From contig JBCCCR010000006.1 in the NCBI GenBank assembly GCA_039033415.1, positions 1 to 64,000 on the forward strand: 64,000 nucleotides of DNA. The letters run 5' to 3'. This document shows, piece after piece, positions 46,251 to 55,869 of this stretch. The notes under the pieces were generated by a model, which saw nothing but the letters and a program-made list of their open reading frames with translations, was not told where the DNA came from and did not search any database. Positions within the stretch are counted from its first letter, which is position 1; each line of letters starts with the position of its first letter. Source of the stretch: Pseudomonadota bacterium. GTDB lineage: Bacteria > Pseudomonadota > Gammaproteobacteria > Xanthomonadales > SZUA-38. The translations under genes and the position numbers were made by a program.

Positions 46251-47375
46251 GTGTCGGCGTTGCGGGTTCTTCACGTCGGCAAGTACTTCCCGCCGGTGCC
46301 CGGCGGCATCGAGACCTTTTGTGGCGATCTGTTCGAGGCGTTCGCCGCCACGGACGTTACGTGCGCCATGCTGGTACATCGAAAGGACGGAGTTCCCTTT
46401 CCCGCGTTGCCCCGCCTTTCCGGGGTGACGACGCGTGGAGAGGCGCTGTTCACGCCGCTTGCGCCTGGATTTCCTGCGGCAATCCGGCGTCAGCTAAAAA
46501 GTTTTAAGCCACATCTGCTGCATCTCCATCTGCCCAACCCGGCGGCCTTCGCGGTGTTGGCGATGAAGTCGGCCCGGGAAATCCCCTGGGTGATCAACTG
46601 GCATTCTGACGTTGTGGCCTCCCGGTACCAGTGGCGATTACGGGTAGCCACGCCGCCGTACCGGTTACTTGAGTCGGCGACGCTTCGTCGAGCCGCAGCG
46701 GTTGTGGCTGCCAGCCATGCCTACGCCGCCGGCAGCGACGTGCTCAGTCGCCTTGACCCAGAGAAACTGCACGTCATCCCGTTTGGCATCGATCCCGCGA
46801 GGCTGACCCAACGCGTGCCTGTCACGTGGCCTAGCGCCGGCCTGAAGCTCGCTGCGGTGGGTCGACTCACCTATTACAAGGGCTTCGACCGGCTACTCGA
46901 GGCGATGAGGTCGATGCCCGAGGCGAGCCTGCTGCTGGTCGGAGACGGCCAGGAGCGAGGGCGACTGGAGACGCTGATTGCTACGTGGGGGCTACAGGAT
47001 CGCGTTCGGATGATCCATGACGCGGACGACGCGCTGCGCAACAGCGCCATCGCTGACGCCGACTGCCTCTGCCTGCCGTCGATCGAGCGAACCGAGGCTT
47101 TCGGGATCGTGCTGGTGGAGGCCATGGCCCTGGGGACGCCGGTGATCGCCACCAACCTGCCCGGCTCGGGTGTCCCCTACGTGGTCGGACGCGGCGGTCA
47201 CGGGCTGCTTGCGGAGCCCGACAACGTCCCTTCCCTGGTTGAGCGGCTCAAAGAGATTGCCGGCAGCCCATCATTGCGCGAACAATTCAGTGAGCAGGCA
47301 CGGGCCAACTTCCCGCAATTCCATATCAATCAAACGGTCGAACGCTTCGCCGAGCTTTATCGTCAGCTGTGCTGA
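46251..47375 (+). CDS. Glycosyltransferase family 4
   Basis: A 374-residue GT4. LHVGKYFPPVPGGIETFCGD is the acceptor-domain loop (GGIE). KLAAVGRLTYYKGFDRLLEA, LLLVGDGQERGRLETLIATW and IERTEAFGIVLVEAMALGTP form the donor side, with a complete E-x7-E. It starts at GTG 46251 and ends 13 nt inside the next, convergent gene. It likely works with the GT2 and DUF2304 genes on a surface glycan. Confidence 0.9.
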   Translation: MSALRVLHVGKYFPPVPGGIETFCGDLFEAFAATDVTCAMLVHRKDGVPFPALPRLSGVTTRGEALFTPLAPGFPAAIRRQLKSFKPHLLHLHLPNPAAFAVLAMKSAREIPWVINWHSDVVASRYQWRLRVATPPYRLLESATLRRAAAVVAASHAYAAGSDVLSRLDPEKLHVIPFGIDPARLTQRVPVTWPSAGLKLAAVGRLTYYKGFDRLLEAMRSMPEASLLLVGDGQERGRLETLIATWGLQDRVRMIHDADDALRNSAIADADCLCLPSIERTEAFGIVLVEAMALGTPVIATNLPGSGVPYVVGRGGHGLLAEPDNVPSLVERLKEIAGSPSLREQFSEQARANFPQFHINQTVERFAELYRQLC

Positions 47376-48775
47376 CGCCCCAATAGCACCCAGGCCCATA
47401 AGCCGACCGCCGGCGCCAGATGCAGGGCAAGCCGGTTAGACGCCGTCATCGACTCAGCCCAGACCGCCGCCTGCGTAAAGAAAAAGAGCGCAAACAAAAA
47501 CCCCAGCCCCAGCAGCAGCAGGGAACTCAGGCCGCGTCCGTCGGCGGTATTCCTGGCCTGCCACGCGGCCCAGAGCGCAGCGGGCAATCCGAACAGCCAG
47601 AACAGATGCCAATTCGGCAGATCCAGCAGCGCCGTGATCAGGCTTTGCAGCTGGTTGTCAAAACCCAGCGGGTGACGTCCGAGGTAGGGCAGCTCGATGA
47701 GCGCCGGCGTCATCTTGAAGGTCAGCCCGGCCAGCGAAAGACTAAAGCCGCCGGTCACCAGCCAGAGCACAAACGCGGCGACCGCAGCCGCGATAGCTAA
47801 GAGCCGCCGAGATCTGGGCAGGCGGACCATCATGATCGTCGCCAGCCCGATCAATGCCCACACCACACCCTCCAGCTTCAGGCTACCGACGAGCAGGAGC
47901 GATGCCAGGCTGAGCCACATCGATGCCTTCCCGGCGAGGTGCATCATGAGCGTCGCCACAAAGGTCACCATCGCGGCGGACAGCCAGATGTCCGCATAGC
48001 CGGCGAGCGCCACTTGAGTGTTGAGGATCGGCAGGGTCAACAGGAGAAAGGTCCCGATCATCGACAGCAGCGGCCTCAGATCGGTCAAGCGAGCGGTGCT
48101 GTAGAGCAGCAGCCCCAACGCCAGTGCACAGCTGACCCAGGGCATCCGCGCTGCCGCCGAATCCCAGCCGCCATGCCACTGGGTTATCCAATTCTGAATC
48201 AGTGGCAATGTATCGGGATAGCGCCATGCTTCGTTGGTGTAAACCGTTGGGTCTTCCGTTCGGATCCACTGCTGGAAAGCGACAAATCTCACGTCCGGCC
48301 CGAGCTCGGACCAGACGCGCGCCTTGACGCTCCAGGCGGACCACGCATCCCAGGGATAGACGGGGCGTAGCAAGGCCTCGCTGCCCGCCAGCAGCAGCAG
48401 GGCCAGCAGCCACAGCAGCAGCAGCCACCAGAGAACTCGCTCGGCGGCGCCGCCGAAGCTTTCGGGTGACGCCAGCTCCTCAAAACCCGGGCGGCGCCCA
48501 CGCCGAAGCACCGCAACACCGGCCACGCCCGCAGTCAGCAGGAGCAACACCGCGGCTCCGGGCAGCATCTGGTCGATCCAGCCGGCAGCGCGCAGCAACG
48601 CCAGCAGCAGTGCGGTGAGTCCAAGCCCCACAAAATGACCGGCCGCCATGGACCAGAGAATCGTCATGCGGTCGAGCGACGTCTTTAGCGCACTCATCAC
48701 CAGTAGACCGCCGCAGACCGTTGGGAGCACCAGCGCTGCCAGCGTTAAAGCCCACCATCCCAAAGACGTCATCAT
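47363..48775 (-). CDS. Polytopic membrane protein, GT-C-like, unknown function
   Basis: A 470-residue protein with about eleven to thirteen hydrophobic helices. VYPWDAWSAWSVKARVWSEL, a polar periplasmic loop with the WDAW motif and nearby acidic residues, is like the first loop of GT-C glycosyltransferases. The rest has no motif that I can place. The start is ATG 48775, overlapping the upstream stop (ATGA). It forms a two-gene unit with the next gene and converges on the GT4 at 46251. A lipid-linked-sugar glycosyltransferase is a reasonable guess only. Confidence 0.6.
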   Translation of the reverse strand: MMTSLGWWALTLAALVLPTVCGGLLVMSALKTSLDRMTILWSMAAGHFVGLGLTALLLALLRAAGWIDQMLPGAAVLLLLTAGVAGVAVLRRGRRPGFEELASPESFGGAAERVLWWLLLLWLLALLLLAGSEALLRPVYPWDAWSAWSVKARVWSELGPDVRFVAFQQWIRTEDPTVYTNEAWRYPDTLPLIQNWITQWHGGWDSAAARMPWVSCALALGLLLYSTARLTDLRPLLSMIGTFLLLTLPILNTQVALAGYADIWLSAAMVTFVATLMMHLAGKASMWLSLASLLLVGSLKLEGVVWALIGLATIMMVRLPRSRRLLAIAAAVAAFVLWLVTGGFSLSLAGLTFKMTPALIELPYLGRHPLGFDNQLQSLITALLDLPNWHLFWLFGLPAALWAAWQARNTADGRGLSSLLLLGLGFLFALFFFTQAAVWAESMTASNRLALHLAPAVGLWAWVLLGRQHS

Positions 48776-49950
48776 GGCTTCCGATCCAGCAGCCTCACCA
48801 TCGCTCCGCCCGAGCCGGTCGCCAGTGGCAATACCCGCCACGTCCGGGAACCCAGGGTGAGCAGTCCCCGGCTTACCGGCTCGGTCAACCCAGGCTGGCG
48901 GTACAGAAACACCAAATCGCCGGGGCGTAGCGCCCCCCCAGGTTCAGCCGGAGGAAGGTAAAACGTCGACACGTTTGACGGCCGAAGATGCCATGCCGCC
49001 CGAAGGTTAAAAAAGCGATCGTCGGTAACGACGTGAACGCGATCTCGCGGCTGGATCTTCGGCTGAGCCAGGGCTGCGAGGTCCACCAGGTCGCGGTCAA
49101 ACTGGAAGCGCCGGCGCTCTTCCGGTGACAGCCCGGCGAGGCGATGGCGGGTTTCGCTGACCTGGGCGAACAGGCTGCGGCTCGACTGCAGCTGCAGGAG
49201 AACCGTCGCACCCAGCAAAACGGTCAGCGCTGCGCCGGCCCACAGCTCACGCCGGAGGCCGCCCAGTAGGCAGACCAAGGCGAGGGTGATCACCGCGGCA
49301 CCACCCACCGCCGCGTTCAGGCCAATCCCTTCGTCCAGATCCGGGTACCGACCCAGCGAGCTCACCGACAGCATGGCCCAAGGATCCAGGGCGGACCAGC
49401 CGGTCCAGAGTGCGTCAAGGCGGCCAAGCCAGCTGTCGCCCGCCCAAACGACCGTGTCGAATATGACTGGCTTATCCAGCACCACCGGCGGACTCGTTTG
49501 CGGCTGCGGGTATCCGTAGAGCACCATTTCAGTGATTACGCCCTGCCAGTCGGTCTGGCGGGACATCAGGTAGGATTGCGAGCCGCCATCCGGCACCTGC
49601 AAACGCGTGAAGTAAACCTGCTCCCCGTCCGCACGCTTCCATGCCAGCATCAGCACGTAGTTCAACGGATAGTTCTGCGCCCTCAGCCGAAGGAGAGCCC
49701 CCTGCTCCGCTTCGAAGCTCGTCTGGGCAACCGCGAAGAACTCACCGCTCGAATCCAGCTTGGCAATCGCCAGACTCGAGCCGTCACCCCAGGCAGCGCC
49801 GCGGGACAGCTCCCACGTGTCGACCTCCTGCCATGACTCAGAAAGCTCGCCCGGGTAACCCGGACCGTGCGTGGCGGCTAGCCAGGCCAGCCAGACGCCC
49901 CAGCTTGCAACCAGACAGAGAGCCAGCAGCCAAGCTCTGAGCGGGGACAC
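48772..49950 (-). CDS. Hypothetical membrane protein
   Basis: A 392-residue protein starting at GTG 49950. It has an N-terminal helix (LLALCLVASWGVWLAWLAAT), a beta-rich exported domain (about 40-180), two helices (AAVGGAAVITLALVCLLGGL and AALTVLLGATVLLQLQ), and a second extracytoplasmic part (about 270-390). I do not recognise a family. The pairing with the GT-C-like gene (ATGA overlap) suggests that they work as one unit, perhaps in surface glycan assembly. Confidence 0.6.
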   Translation of the reverse strand: MSPLRAWLLALCLVASWGVWLAWLAATHGPGYPGELSESWQEVDTWELSRGAAWGDGSSLAIAKLDSSGEFFAVAQTSFEAEQGALLRLRAQNYPLNYVLMLAWKRADGEQVYFTRLQVPDGGSQSYLMSRQTDWQGVITEMVLYGYPQPQTSPPVVLDKPVIFDTVVWAGDSWLGRLDALWTGWSALDPWAMLSVSSLGRYPDLDEGIGLNAAVGGAAVITLALVCLLGGLRRELWAGAALTVLLGATVLLQLQSSRSLFAQVSETRHRLAGLSPEERRRFQFDRDLVDLAALAQPKIQPRDRVHVVTDDRFFNLRAAWHLRPSNVSTFYLPPAEPGGALRPGDLVFLYRQPGLTEPVSRGLLTLGSRTWRVLPLATGSGGAMVRLLDRKP

Positions 49951-50018
49951 CAGGGTCAGGGCCCGTCAGGCGACGGGCTGTCGGGATCAATACGACGAAG
50001 CAACAGCCTGGACGGCGG

Positions 50019-51272
50019 TCAGACTCGACCGATTTCCTCGATCAGCGCGTCTGCAAAACCGCTGGTCGACACTTCGGTGGCGCCGGCCATCTGCCGGGCA
50101 AAGTCGTACGTCACAACCTTTCGCTCGATCACCTTGGGGTAAGCCTTGTTGATGACGTCGGCCACTTCCTGCCACCCGATGTGTTCAAACATCATCACGC
50201 CGGAGAGCATCAGCGAACTCGGATTGACCTTGTCTTGGCCCGCATACTTGGGCGCCGTTCCGTGGGTCGCTTCAAAGACCGCTACGTGATCAGCGATATT
50301 GGCGCCGGGCGCAATGCCGATACCGCCCACTTCCGCAGCGAGCGCGTCGGACAGATAGTCTCCGTTCAGGTTCATGGTGGCGATCACGCTGAACTCTGCC
50401 GGGCGCAGCTGCATCAGCTGGAACATAATGTCGGCAATCCGATCCTTGATCACGATCTTACCCTCGGGCGGGCGGCCGTCGTGCTGATCCCAGACCTCGT
50501 CTTCGGTAATGGTCTGCTCACCGAACTCCTCCCGCGCCACCTCATAGCCCCAGTTGCGGAATGCGCCCTCGGTGAACTTCATGATGTTGCCCTTGTGCAC
50601 GAGCGTCACGCTGTCGTGACCCCGATCGATTGCGTACTGAATCGCCTTGCGAACCAGTCGCTTCGTGCCGAAGGCGCTGATGGGCTTCACGCCAAGCCCC
50701 GCTTCCGGGAAGAAGTCGACGCCCATTTCATCACGCAGGAACGCGGCCAGCTTCTCATTCTCCGGCGTGCCACTCTGGAACTCGATGCCGCAGTAAACGT
50801 CTTCGGTGTTCTCCCGAAAAATGACGCAGTCGACCTCTTCCGGCCGTTTCATCGGTGAGGGCACGCCGTTGAAGTACCGCACCGGGCGCACGCAGGCATA
50901 GAGATCCAGCACCTGCCGCAGCGACACGTTCAGCGAGCGAAAACCGCCGCCGACCGGGGTGGTGAGCGGCCCCTTGATCGCCACAACCAGATCTTTGATG
51001 GCCTCCAGCGTTTCGTCCGGGAAATAGTCGCCGTCGTAAAGCCCCGCCGCCTTTTCCCCCAGGTACAGCTCCGCCCAATGCACCTTGCGGCGACCACCGT
51101 AGGCCTTCTCGACCGCTGCGTCCCACACGCGAAGGCTGGCGGCCGTAATATCGCCCCCGATCCCGTCCCCCTCAACAAATCCCAAAATGGGATTGTCGGG
51201 CACGACCAGCTTGTTGTCCCTGACTTCAATCCGGGTGCCATTTTCGGGGTATTTGACGTGTCGATAGCTCAT
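50019..51272 (-). CDS. icd: Isocitrate dehydrogenase (NADP)
   Basis: A 417-residue enzyme. IPFIEGDGIG-type N-terminus ([20 protein letters not shown]), [20 protein letters not shown] with the phospho-regulated Ser region, [38 protein letters not shown] and the C-terminal [20 protein letters not shown] are all as in E. coli Icd. It oxidises isocitrate to 2-oxoglutarate in the TCA cycle. A GGAG site precedes the ATG at 51272. It lies next to purF but is probably separate. Confidence 0.95.
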   Translation of the reverse strand: MSYRHVKYPENGTRIEVRDNKLVVPDNPILGFVEGDGIGGDITAASLRVWDAAVEKAYGGRRKVHWAELYLGEKAAGLYDGDYFPDETLEAIKDLVVAIKGPLTTPVGGGFRSLNVSLRQVLDLYACVRPVRYFNGVPSPMKRPEEVDCVIFRENTEDVYCGIEFQSGTPENEKLAAFLRDEMGVDFFPEAGLGVKPISAFGTKRLVRKAIQYAIDRGHDSVTLVHKGNIMKFTEGAFRNWGYEVAREEFGEQTITEDEVWDQHDGRPPEGKIVIKDRIADIMFQLMQLRPAEFSVIATMNLNGDYLSDALAAEVGGIGIAPGANIADHVAVFEATHGTAPKYAGQDKVNPSSLMLSGVMMFEHIGWQEVADVINKAYPKVIERKVVTYDFARQMAGATEVSTSGFADALIEEIGRV

Positions 51273-51296
51273 GAAAGCTCCTTGCGAATGGTTGGT

Positions 51297-52775
51297 TCAG
51301 ACCGCCTGGGCGCGGGCTGTTTTAGCTGAGTCAGATCGTTCAACCTCGATCTGACGAAAATATTCGTCCGAAACACCGGTGACGTACTCGTTGGAAAAGC
51401 ACGATGTATCGAAGCGGGTGATGCCGGGGTTGCCCTCGCTGCAGGCTGCCACCAGATCGTCCAGCGACTGGTAAATGAGCCAGTCGGCTCCAAGCGCTTC
51501 CTGGATTTCCTCCTCGCTGCGCTGATGCGCGATCAGTTCCTCCGCCGCCGGCATGTCGATCCCATAGACGTTGGGATAGCGAACGGGCGGCGCCGCCGAC
51601 GCAAAGTAAACCCGACGCGCACCGGCGTCTCGGGCCATCTGGATAATCTGCTTCGACGTGGTGCCGCGAACAATCGAGTCGTCGATAATCAGCACCGTCT
51701 TGCCGCGGAATTCCAGGTCGACCACGTTCAGCTTGCGGCGCACCGATCGCTGACGCTCCTGCTGTCCCGGCATGATAAACGTTCGCCCGATGTAGCGGTT
51801 CTTGATGAACCCCTCCCGGTACTTGACGCCAAGCTGGTGCGCCAGCGGAATCGCCGCGGTTCGAGAGGTGTCGGGGACGGGGATCACGACGTCGATGTCG
51901 TGATCCGGGCGTAGTCGCAGGATCTTCTGAGCGAGCTTCTCCCCCATGCGCAGACGCGCCTTATAGACCGAGATATCGTCCATCATGGAGTCAGGCCGAG
52001 CGAAGTAAACCAGCTCAAAGATACACGGCGTGCAGTGGATTTCGTCCGCGCACTGCTGGCGGAAGCACTCACCCTGCTCGCTGATGAACAGCGCTTCACC
52101 CGGCTGAACGTCGCCGATCAGCTTAAAGCCGAGAACGTCCAGCGCCACGCTCTCCGAGGCGATGGCATATTCCACGCCAGCCTCGGTCTCACGCTGGCCG
52201 TAGACCAGCGGCCGGATACCCCACGGGTCCCGCACGCCCAGTAGCCCGTAGCCGGGAATCAGCGCCACGAAGGAGTAGCCGCCGCGGCAGCGCCGATGCA
52301 GTCCTTTGACCGCGGTAAAGAGGTTTTCCGGTGACAGCGACAGCGCAACTTCAGGGCGGAGCTCATGCGCTAGCACGTTGAGCAAAACCTCCGAATCGGA
52401 ATCGGTGTTGATATGACGCCGATCCGACTCGAACAGCTCGCGTTTTAGCGCCTGGGCGTTGGTCAGGTTCCCGTTGTGGCCAAGCGCGATCCCGAAGGGT
52501 GAGTTGACGTACATGGGCTGAGATTCTTCGCTGGCGTCTCCCCCGGCCGTGGGATAGCGGACGTGGCCGATACCCCAATTGCCCCGGAGCCCCCGCACGT
52601 CGTTAGCGGTGAACACGTCGTTGACGAGACCGTTGCCCTTGTGAAGATGCATCTTGTCACCCGCACAGGTGACGATGCCGGCCGCATCCTGGCCGCGATG
52701 CTGGAGCACCGTCAAACCCTCGTAGAGGGTCGCAGCAACCTCTTCCCGTCCTACAATTCCAATGACGCCGCACAT
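51297..52775 (-). CDS. purF: Amidophosphoribosyltransferase
   Basis: A 492-residue enzyme. Cys2 in MCGVIGIVG is the glutaminase nucleophile. GIGHVRYPTAG and NGNLTNAQALKRELFESDRR are Ntn-domain segments. VLIIDDSIVRGTTSKQIIQM is the PRPP loop of the transferase domain. It makes phosphoribosylamine, the first step of purine synthesis. It lies downstream of cvpA, the usual gammaproteobacterial order. Confidence 0.95.
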   Translation of the reverse strand: MCGVIGIVGREEVAATLYEGLTVLQHRGQDAAGIVTCAGDKMHLHKGNGLVNDVFTANDVRGLRGNWGIGHVRYPTAGGDASEESQPMYVNSPFGIALGHNGNLTNAQALKRELFESDRRHINTDSDSEVLLNVLAHELRPEVALSLSPENLFTAVKGLHRRCRGGYSFVALIPGYGLLGVRDPWGIRPLVYGQRETEAGVEYAIASESVALDVLGFKLIGDVQPGEALFISEQGECFRQQCADEIHCTPCIFELVYFARPDSMMDDISVYKARLRMGEKLAQKILRLRPDHDIDVVIPVPDTSRTAAIPLAHQLGVKYREGFIKNRYIGRTFIMPGQQERQRSVRRKLNVVDLEFRGKTVLIIDDSIVRGTTSKQIIQMARDAGARRVYFASAAPPVRYPNVYGIDMPAAEELIAHQRSEEEIQEALGADWLIYQSLDDLVAACSEGNPGITRFDTSCFSNEYVTGVSDEYFRQIEVERSDSAKTARAQAV

Positions 52776-52898
52776 GGGTTCATGTCATCCTGGAGCGTGG
52801 CAGTTAAGGAGCCCCGGCGGGCGGGGTCCGGCAGTGCGCATTCTGCCGTTTTGGCAGCGCTGTTGGCAAGGCGCAGCGTCGTTGACCGCCGGGCCAGC

Positions 52899-53501
52899 TC
52901 ACGCCGCATCGGGGCTTGCCCCGGCACCATCCCGCGCCGTATCAGAATCCGGCTCATCGCCGCCGGGGAGCGGCAGTTCAGGCAAACCCAGGGAACCCGG
53001 AGGGCCGCCCTTCAGGTAGTCGCTGAAATCTTCCGGGAGATAGCGCGCTGACCACCGGGCCAGCGCTTCGAGTCTCGGCAGCACCAGGGAGTTCTGCCAC
53101 CACGGGTCGGCCGGCAGCGGGGTCAGCGATAGCAGCGAAACGCCGACGACCAGCAGCAGCGCGCCGCGTGCAGCGCCGAAGAACAACCCGAGAAAGCGGT
53201 CGGTGCCCGACAAGCCGGTTTGGCTGATCAGCAGACCAAGCACGTAATTCAGCAGTCCGCCGGCTAGTAGCGTGGCAAAAAACAGGGCGGCAAACGCAAT
53301 CGCCAGCCTCACCGAGGGAACCTCAACCCGCTCGCCGATCAGCGGCGCAACCTGGTCGGCAAACGTAAGTGCCACCCAGACCGCAGCAATCCAGATGGCC
53401 AGGGCCATGAACTCGCGCACAAAACCGCGAAAGAAACTGATCAGCATGGACAGCGCCAGAATCCCGAGGATGGTCCAGTCAGCCCAGTTGAAGGCGTCCA
53501 T
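52899..53501 (-). CDS. cvpA: CvpA family membrane protein
   Basis: A 200-residue protein with four helices: about residues 9-25, 30-48, 63-90 and 104-128, and a polar, mostly disordered C-terminus (about 160-200). NWADWTILGILALSMLISFF and RGFVREFMALAIWIAAVWVA are hallmark segments. It is linked with colicin V export and envelope integrity; the mechanism is not known. It lies between the SPOR gene and purF as in other gammaproteobacteria. Confidence 0.9.
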   Translation of the reverse strand: MDAFNWADWTILGILALSMLISFFRGFVREFMALAIWIAAVWVALTFADQVAPLIGERVEVPSVRLAIAFAALFFATLLAGGLLNYVLGLLISQTGLSGTDRFLGLFFGAARGALLLVVGVSLLSLTPLPADPWWQNSLVLPRLEALARWSARYLPEDFSDYLKGGPPGSLGLPELPLPGGDEPDSDTARDGAGASPDAA

Positions 53502-53532
53502 CGTGAAGGCTGCCGCTTACGGTGCCAGGGCG

Positions 53533-54426
53533 CTAGGGGTGGTCAACGACCATCCCGGAGAGGCCAAACTGCTCACGCAGCCGCTCGCGGGTTGCGCGAG
53601 CCGTGTCCTCGTCGAGTTCCGGACCCACACGAACACGATAACGAGCGCTGGCGCCGGCGCCAGCGTCTGAGAGATGTGCCGAGTAGCCGCCACCACGCAG
53701 CTTGTCGCGGAGCGCCATGGCGTTGCTGCGGCTGTTGAAGCTGCCCATCTGCACCATCCAGCCCTTCAACAGCGCCTGCGCCGCCGGCATTGGCGGGGTT
53801 TCACCCTGGCGCTGTCGAACCGATAGCTCCAGCTCAGGGAACGCTTTGAGCAGGCCTTCCCCGGCATCCAGCGCTCGGTCCCGATCCGGCCACGCACCGA
53901 CGCGAACCCGATAAAGCGCGTTGCTGCCCATTTCAACCTTCTCCTGGTAAGCCTGCCACGACGCCTCCTGCAGCCGGCTGACGAGTCTCGCCGCGTTGGC
54001 GGCGTTGCCGAAGCTGCCAACCTGGAGAACCCAGTCGCCGCCGACGGCCGGCGTTGTTGAGTCCGCGTCGCCGGAGGAAGGCTCCTCCGCGGTTTCCCCG
54101 GTGGGGCTGGGGGCCGGTGTTGTCGTCCGCGCCGGCGCCTGGGCGGTCGTATCAGCGGTCCGCGGCCGCGTGACAACCGGGCGCGCGGGGGCGCTCGTGG
54201 CGGCGGTGTCCGGCACCGACTGGGCGGCCGGCCGCTGGGTCGCCGCCGCCTCGGGGTCCACCGGCAGCAGCCGGGTCTCAAATCGTGCGTCCGGCGGCTC
54301 GGGAATGGCGATCGGCGCCTCGATGGGGCTGCTCGGCGGGCCGTCGAGCAGCATCGGAATAAACGTCACCGCAAAGATCACCAGAACGCTGGCGCCGACC
54401 AGCCGTTGTTTGAGCGCAACATCCAT
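53533..54426 (-). CDS. SPOR domain protein (DedD-like), two SPOR domains
   Basis: A 297-residue inner-membrane protein. LVGASVLVIFAVTFIPMLLD is the anchor helix (about 8-27), followed by a Pro/Ala/Thr-rich periplasmic linker. Two SPOR domains follow: WVLQVGSFGNAANAARLVSR (about 133-205) and WMVQMGSFNSRSNAMALRDK (about 221-295). SPOR domains bind denuded septal peptidoglycan. DedD of E. coli has one; here there are two. Gene order (folC-this-cvpA-purF) supports the DedD assignment. Confidence 0.85.
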   Translation of the reverse strand: MDVALKQRLVGASVLVIFAVTFIPMLLDGPPSSPIEAPIAIPEPPDARFETRLLPVDPEAAATQRPAAQSVPDTAATSAPARPVVTRPRTADTTAQAPARTTTPAPSPTGETAEEPSSGDADSTTPAVGGDWVLQVGSFGNAANAARLVSRLQEASWQAYQEKVEMGSNALYRVRVGAWPDRDRALDAGEGLLKAFPELELSVRQRQGETPPMPAAQALLKGWMVQMGSFNSRSNAMALRDKLRGGGYSAHLSDAGAGASARYRVRVGPELDEDTARATRERLREQFGLSGMVVDHP

Positions 54427-54571
54427 GGAATCAGCAGCCGTTTGTCGTGCGGGATATAGAAAGAATCAGCGGCATGACCTGGGTTTCATCCCTTTAGTTA
54501 ATCGAAGGAGCCGAAAACCGGCGGCAATCCAACAGTATACCTCCAAGACCTTAGAAACCGGTTAACGCCGG

Positions 54572-55840
54572 TCAGGATCCGTTGGCAAGGCCCAGGTGCC
54601 GGGCCGCGAGCTCGACGGTGACAAAAGACCCGGCCAGCAGGAGGCGGTCAGCCGGCTGGAGGCGCGGCAAAACCCAGTCGAGCGCCGCCGCGGGATCGTC
54701 CGCCAGCCTGGCCTTGAGCTGGGGTACACGAACCTTGCCGCGCAGCTGACGCGCGCTCTGGCCGCGTCTGCCCGGCAGGCCACAAAATACAAAGCGGTTA
54801 ATCCGTGGCGCCAGCTCCGCCACAAAACCCTGCGGGGCCTTATCCCTCAGCATACCGAGCACCAGCCAGCTTTCGCCGTCGCAAGGCGTGCTCTCCAGCC
54901 AGCGACGAAGCACGCGCGCCGCGGCGGGATTGTGGCCGACGTCCAGGATCACGTCAGGCTCCTCGGCAACCCGCCACAGTCGCCCGGCGACGCGCGCCTG
55001 GGTCAGACCCGTAGCGACAATCTGCTTAGGGGGCAGCAGCCCGACTCCAGCCAGGGCCGCAAGACAGCCGGACGCGTTGACCAGCTGGTGGTCTCCTGGC
55101 AGAGCCGGTCTGGGTAGCTGCGACAGCTGGTGTTTGCCGTGGGTCCAGGTCCAGCCTCGGTTGGTGACCTGCTGATCAAAGTCTCGGCCCGCAACCCGCC
55201 AGTCCACGCCGGTCCGTCGCGCTGCTTCGTGGAGCCCGGCGGGGGCGGTCGCCTGCGCACAGACCGCCGGCTGTCCGGGGCGAAAGATACCGGCCTTCTC
55301 CACCGCAATCTGGTCGAGCGTATCGCCGAGCCAGTGCATGTGGTCAAAGCCGATGTTGGTGATGAGCGCGAGATCTGGGTCGACCACGTTCACGGCGTCC
55401 AGCCGGCCGCCGAGGCCCACCTCGAGCACGGCCGCGTCCACGCCAGCCTGCTGGAAACAGACAAATGCGGCCAGCGCAGCGTATTCGAAATACGTCAGCT
55501 CGATCTCGCCGCGGGCCTTTTCTACCACCTCCAGGGCATCGATCAGCCGGCGGTCGTCAACCGGCTCGCCGTCGATGGCGATCCGCTCATTAAACCGAAA
55601 CAGATGCGGTGAGGTGAATGTGCCGACGCGGCTGCCGGCGGCGAGTAAAATAGCGGTGAGAATCGCGCAGCTTGAACCCTTGCCGTTGGTCCCTGCCACG
55701 GTGATGACCTTGGGTGCCGGCCGTTGACCACCCAGCCGACGATAAACCTCGCCGACACGATCCAGGCCCAGGGCCATCGTAGCGGGATGGATTCGCGACA
55801 GGTGGTTCATCCACCAGCTGATGGAACGGCCGCGCCCCAT
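54572..55840 (-). CDS. folC: Folylpolyglutamate synthase / dihydrofolate synthase
   Basis: A 422-residue Mur-ligase-family enzyme. ITVAGTNGKGSSCAILTAIL is the ATP-binding loop; TSPHLFRFNERIAIDGEPVD, LEVGLGGRLDAVNVVDPDLA and NIGFDHMHWLGDTLDQIAVE are FolC motifs. It adds glutamate to dihydropteroate and folates. The ATG at 55840 gives the usual N-terminal helix (WWMNHLSRIHPATMALGLDR). It lies between accD and the SPOR gene. Confidence 0.93.
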   Translation of the reverse strand: MGRGRSISWWMNHLSRIHPATMALGLDRVGEVYRRLGGQRPAPKVITVAGTNGKGSSCAILTAILLAAGSRVGTFTSPHLFRFNERIAIDGEPVDDRRLIDALEVVEKARGEIELTYFEYAALAAFVCFQQAGVDAAVLEVGLGGRLDAVNVVDPDLALITNIGFDHMHWLGDTLDQIAVEKAGIFRPGQPAVCAQATAPAGLHEAARRTGVDWRVAGRDFDQQVTNRGWTWTHGKHQLSQLPRPALPGDHQLVNASGCLAALAGVGLLPPKQIVATGLTQARVAGRLWRVAEEPDVILDVGHNPAAARVLRRWLESTPCDGESWLVLGMLRDKAPQGFVAELAPRINRFVFCGLPGRRGQSARQLRGKVRVPQLKARLADDPAAALDWVLPRLQPADRLLLAGSFVTVELAARHLGLANGS

Positions 55841-55869
55841 ATGTGAAGACCCCGCAGCCGACGGTCGGC

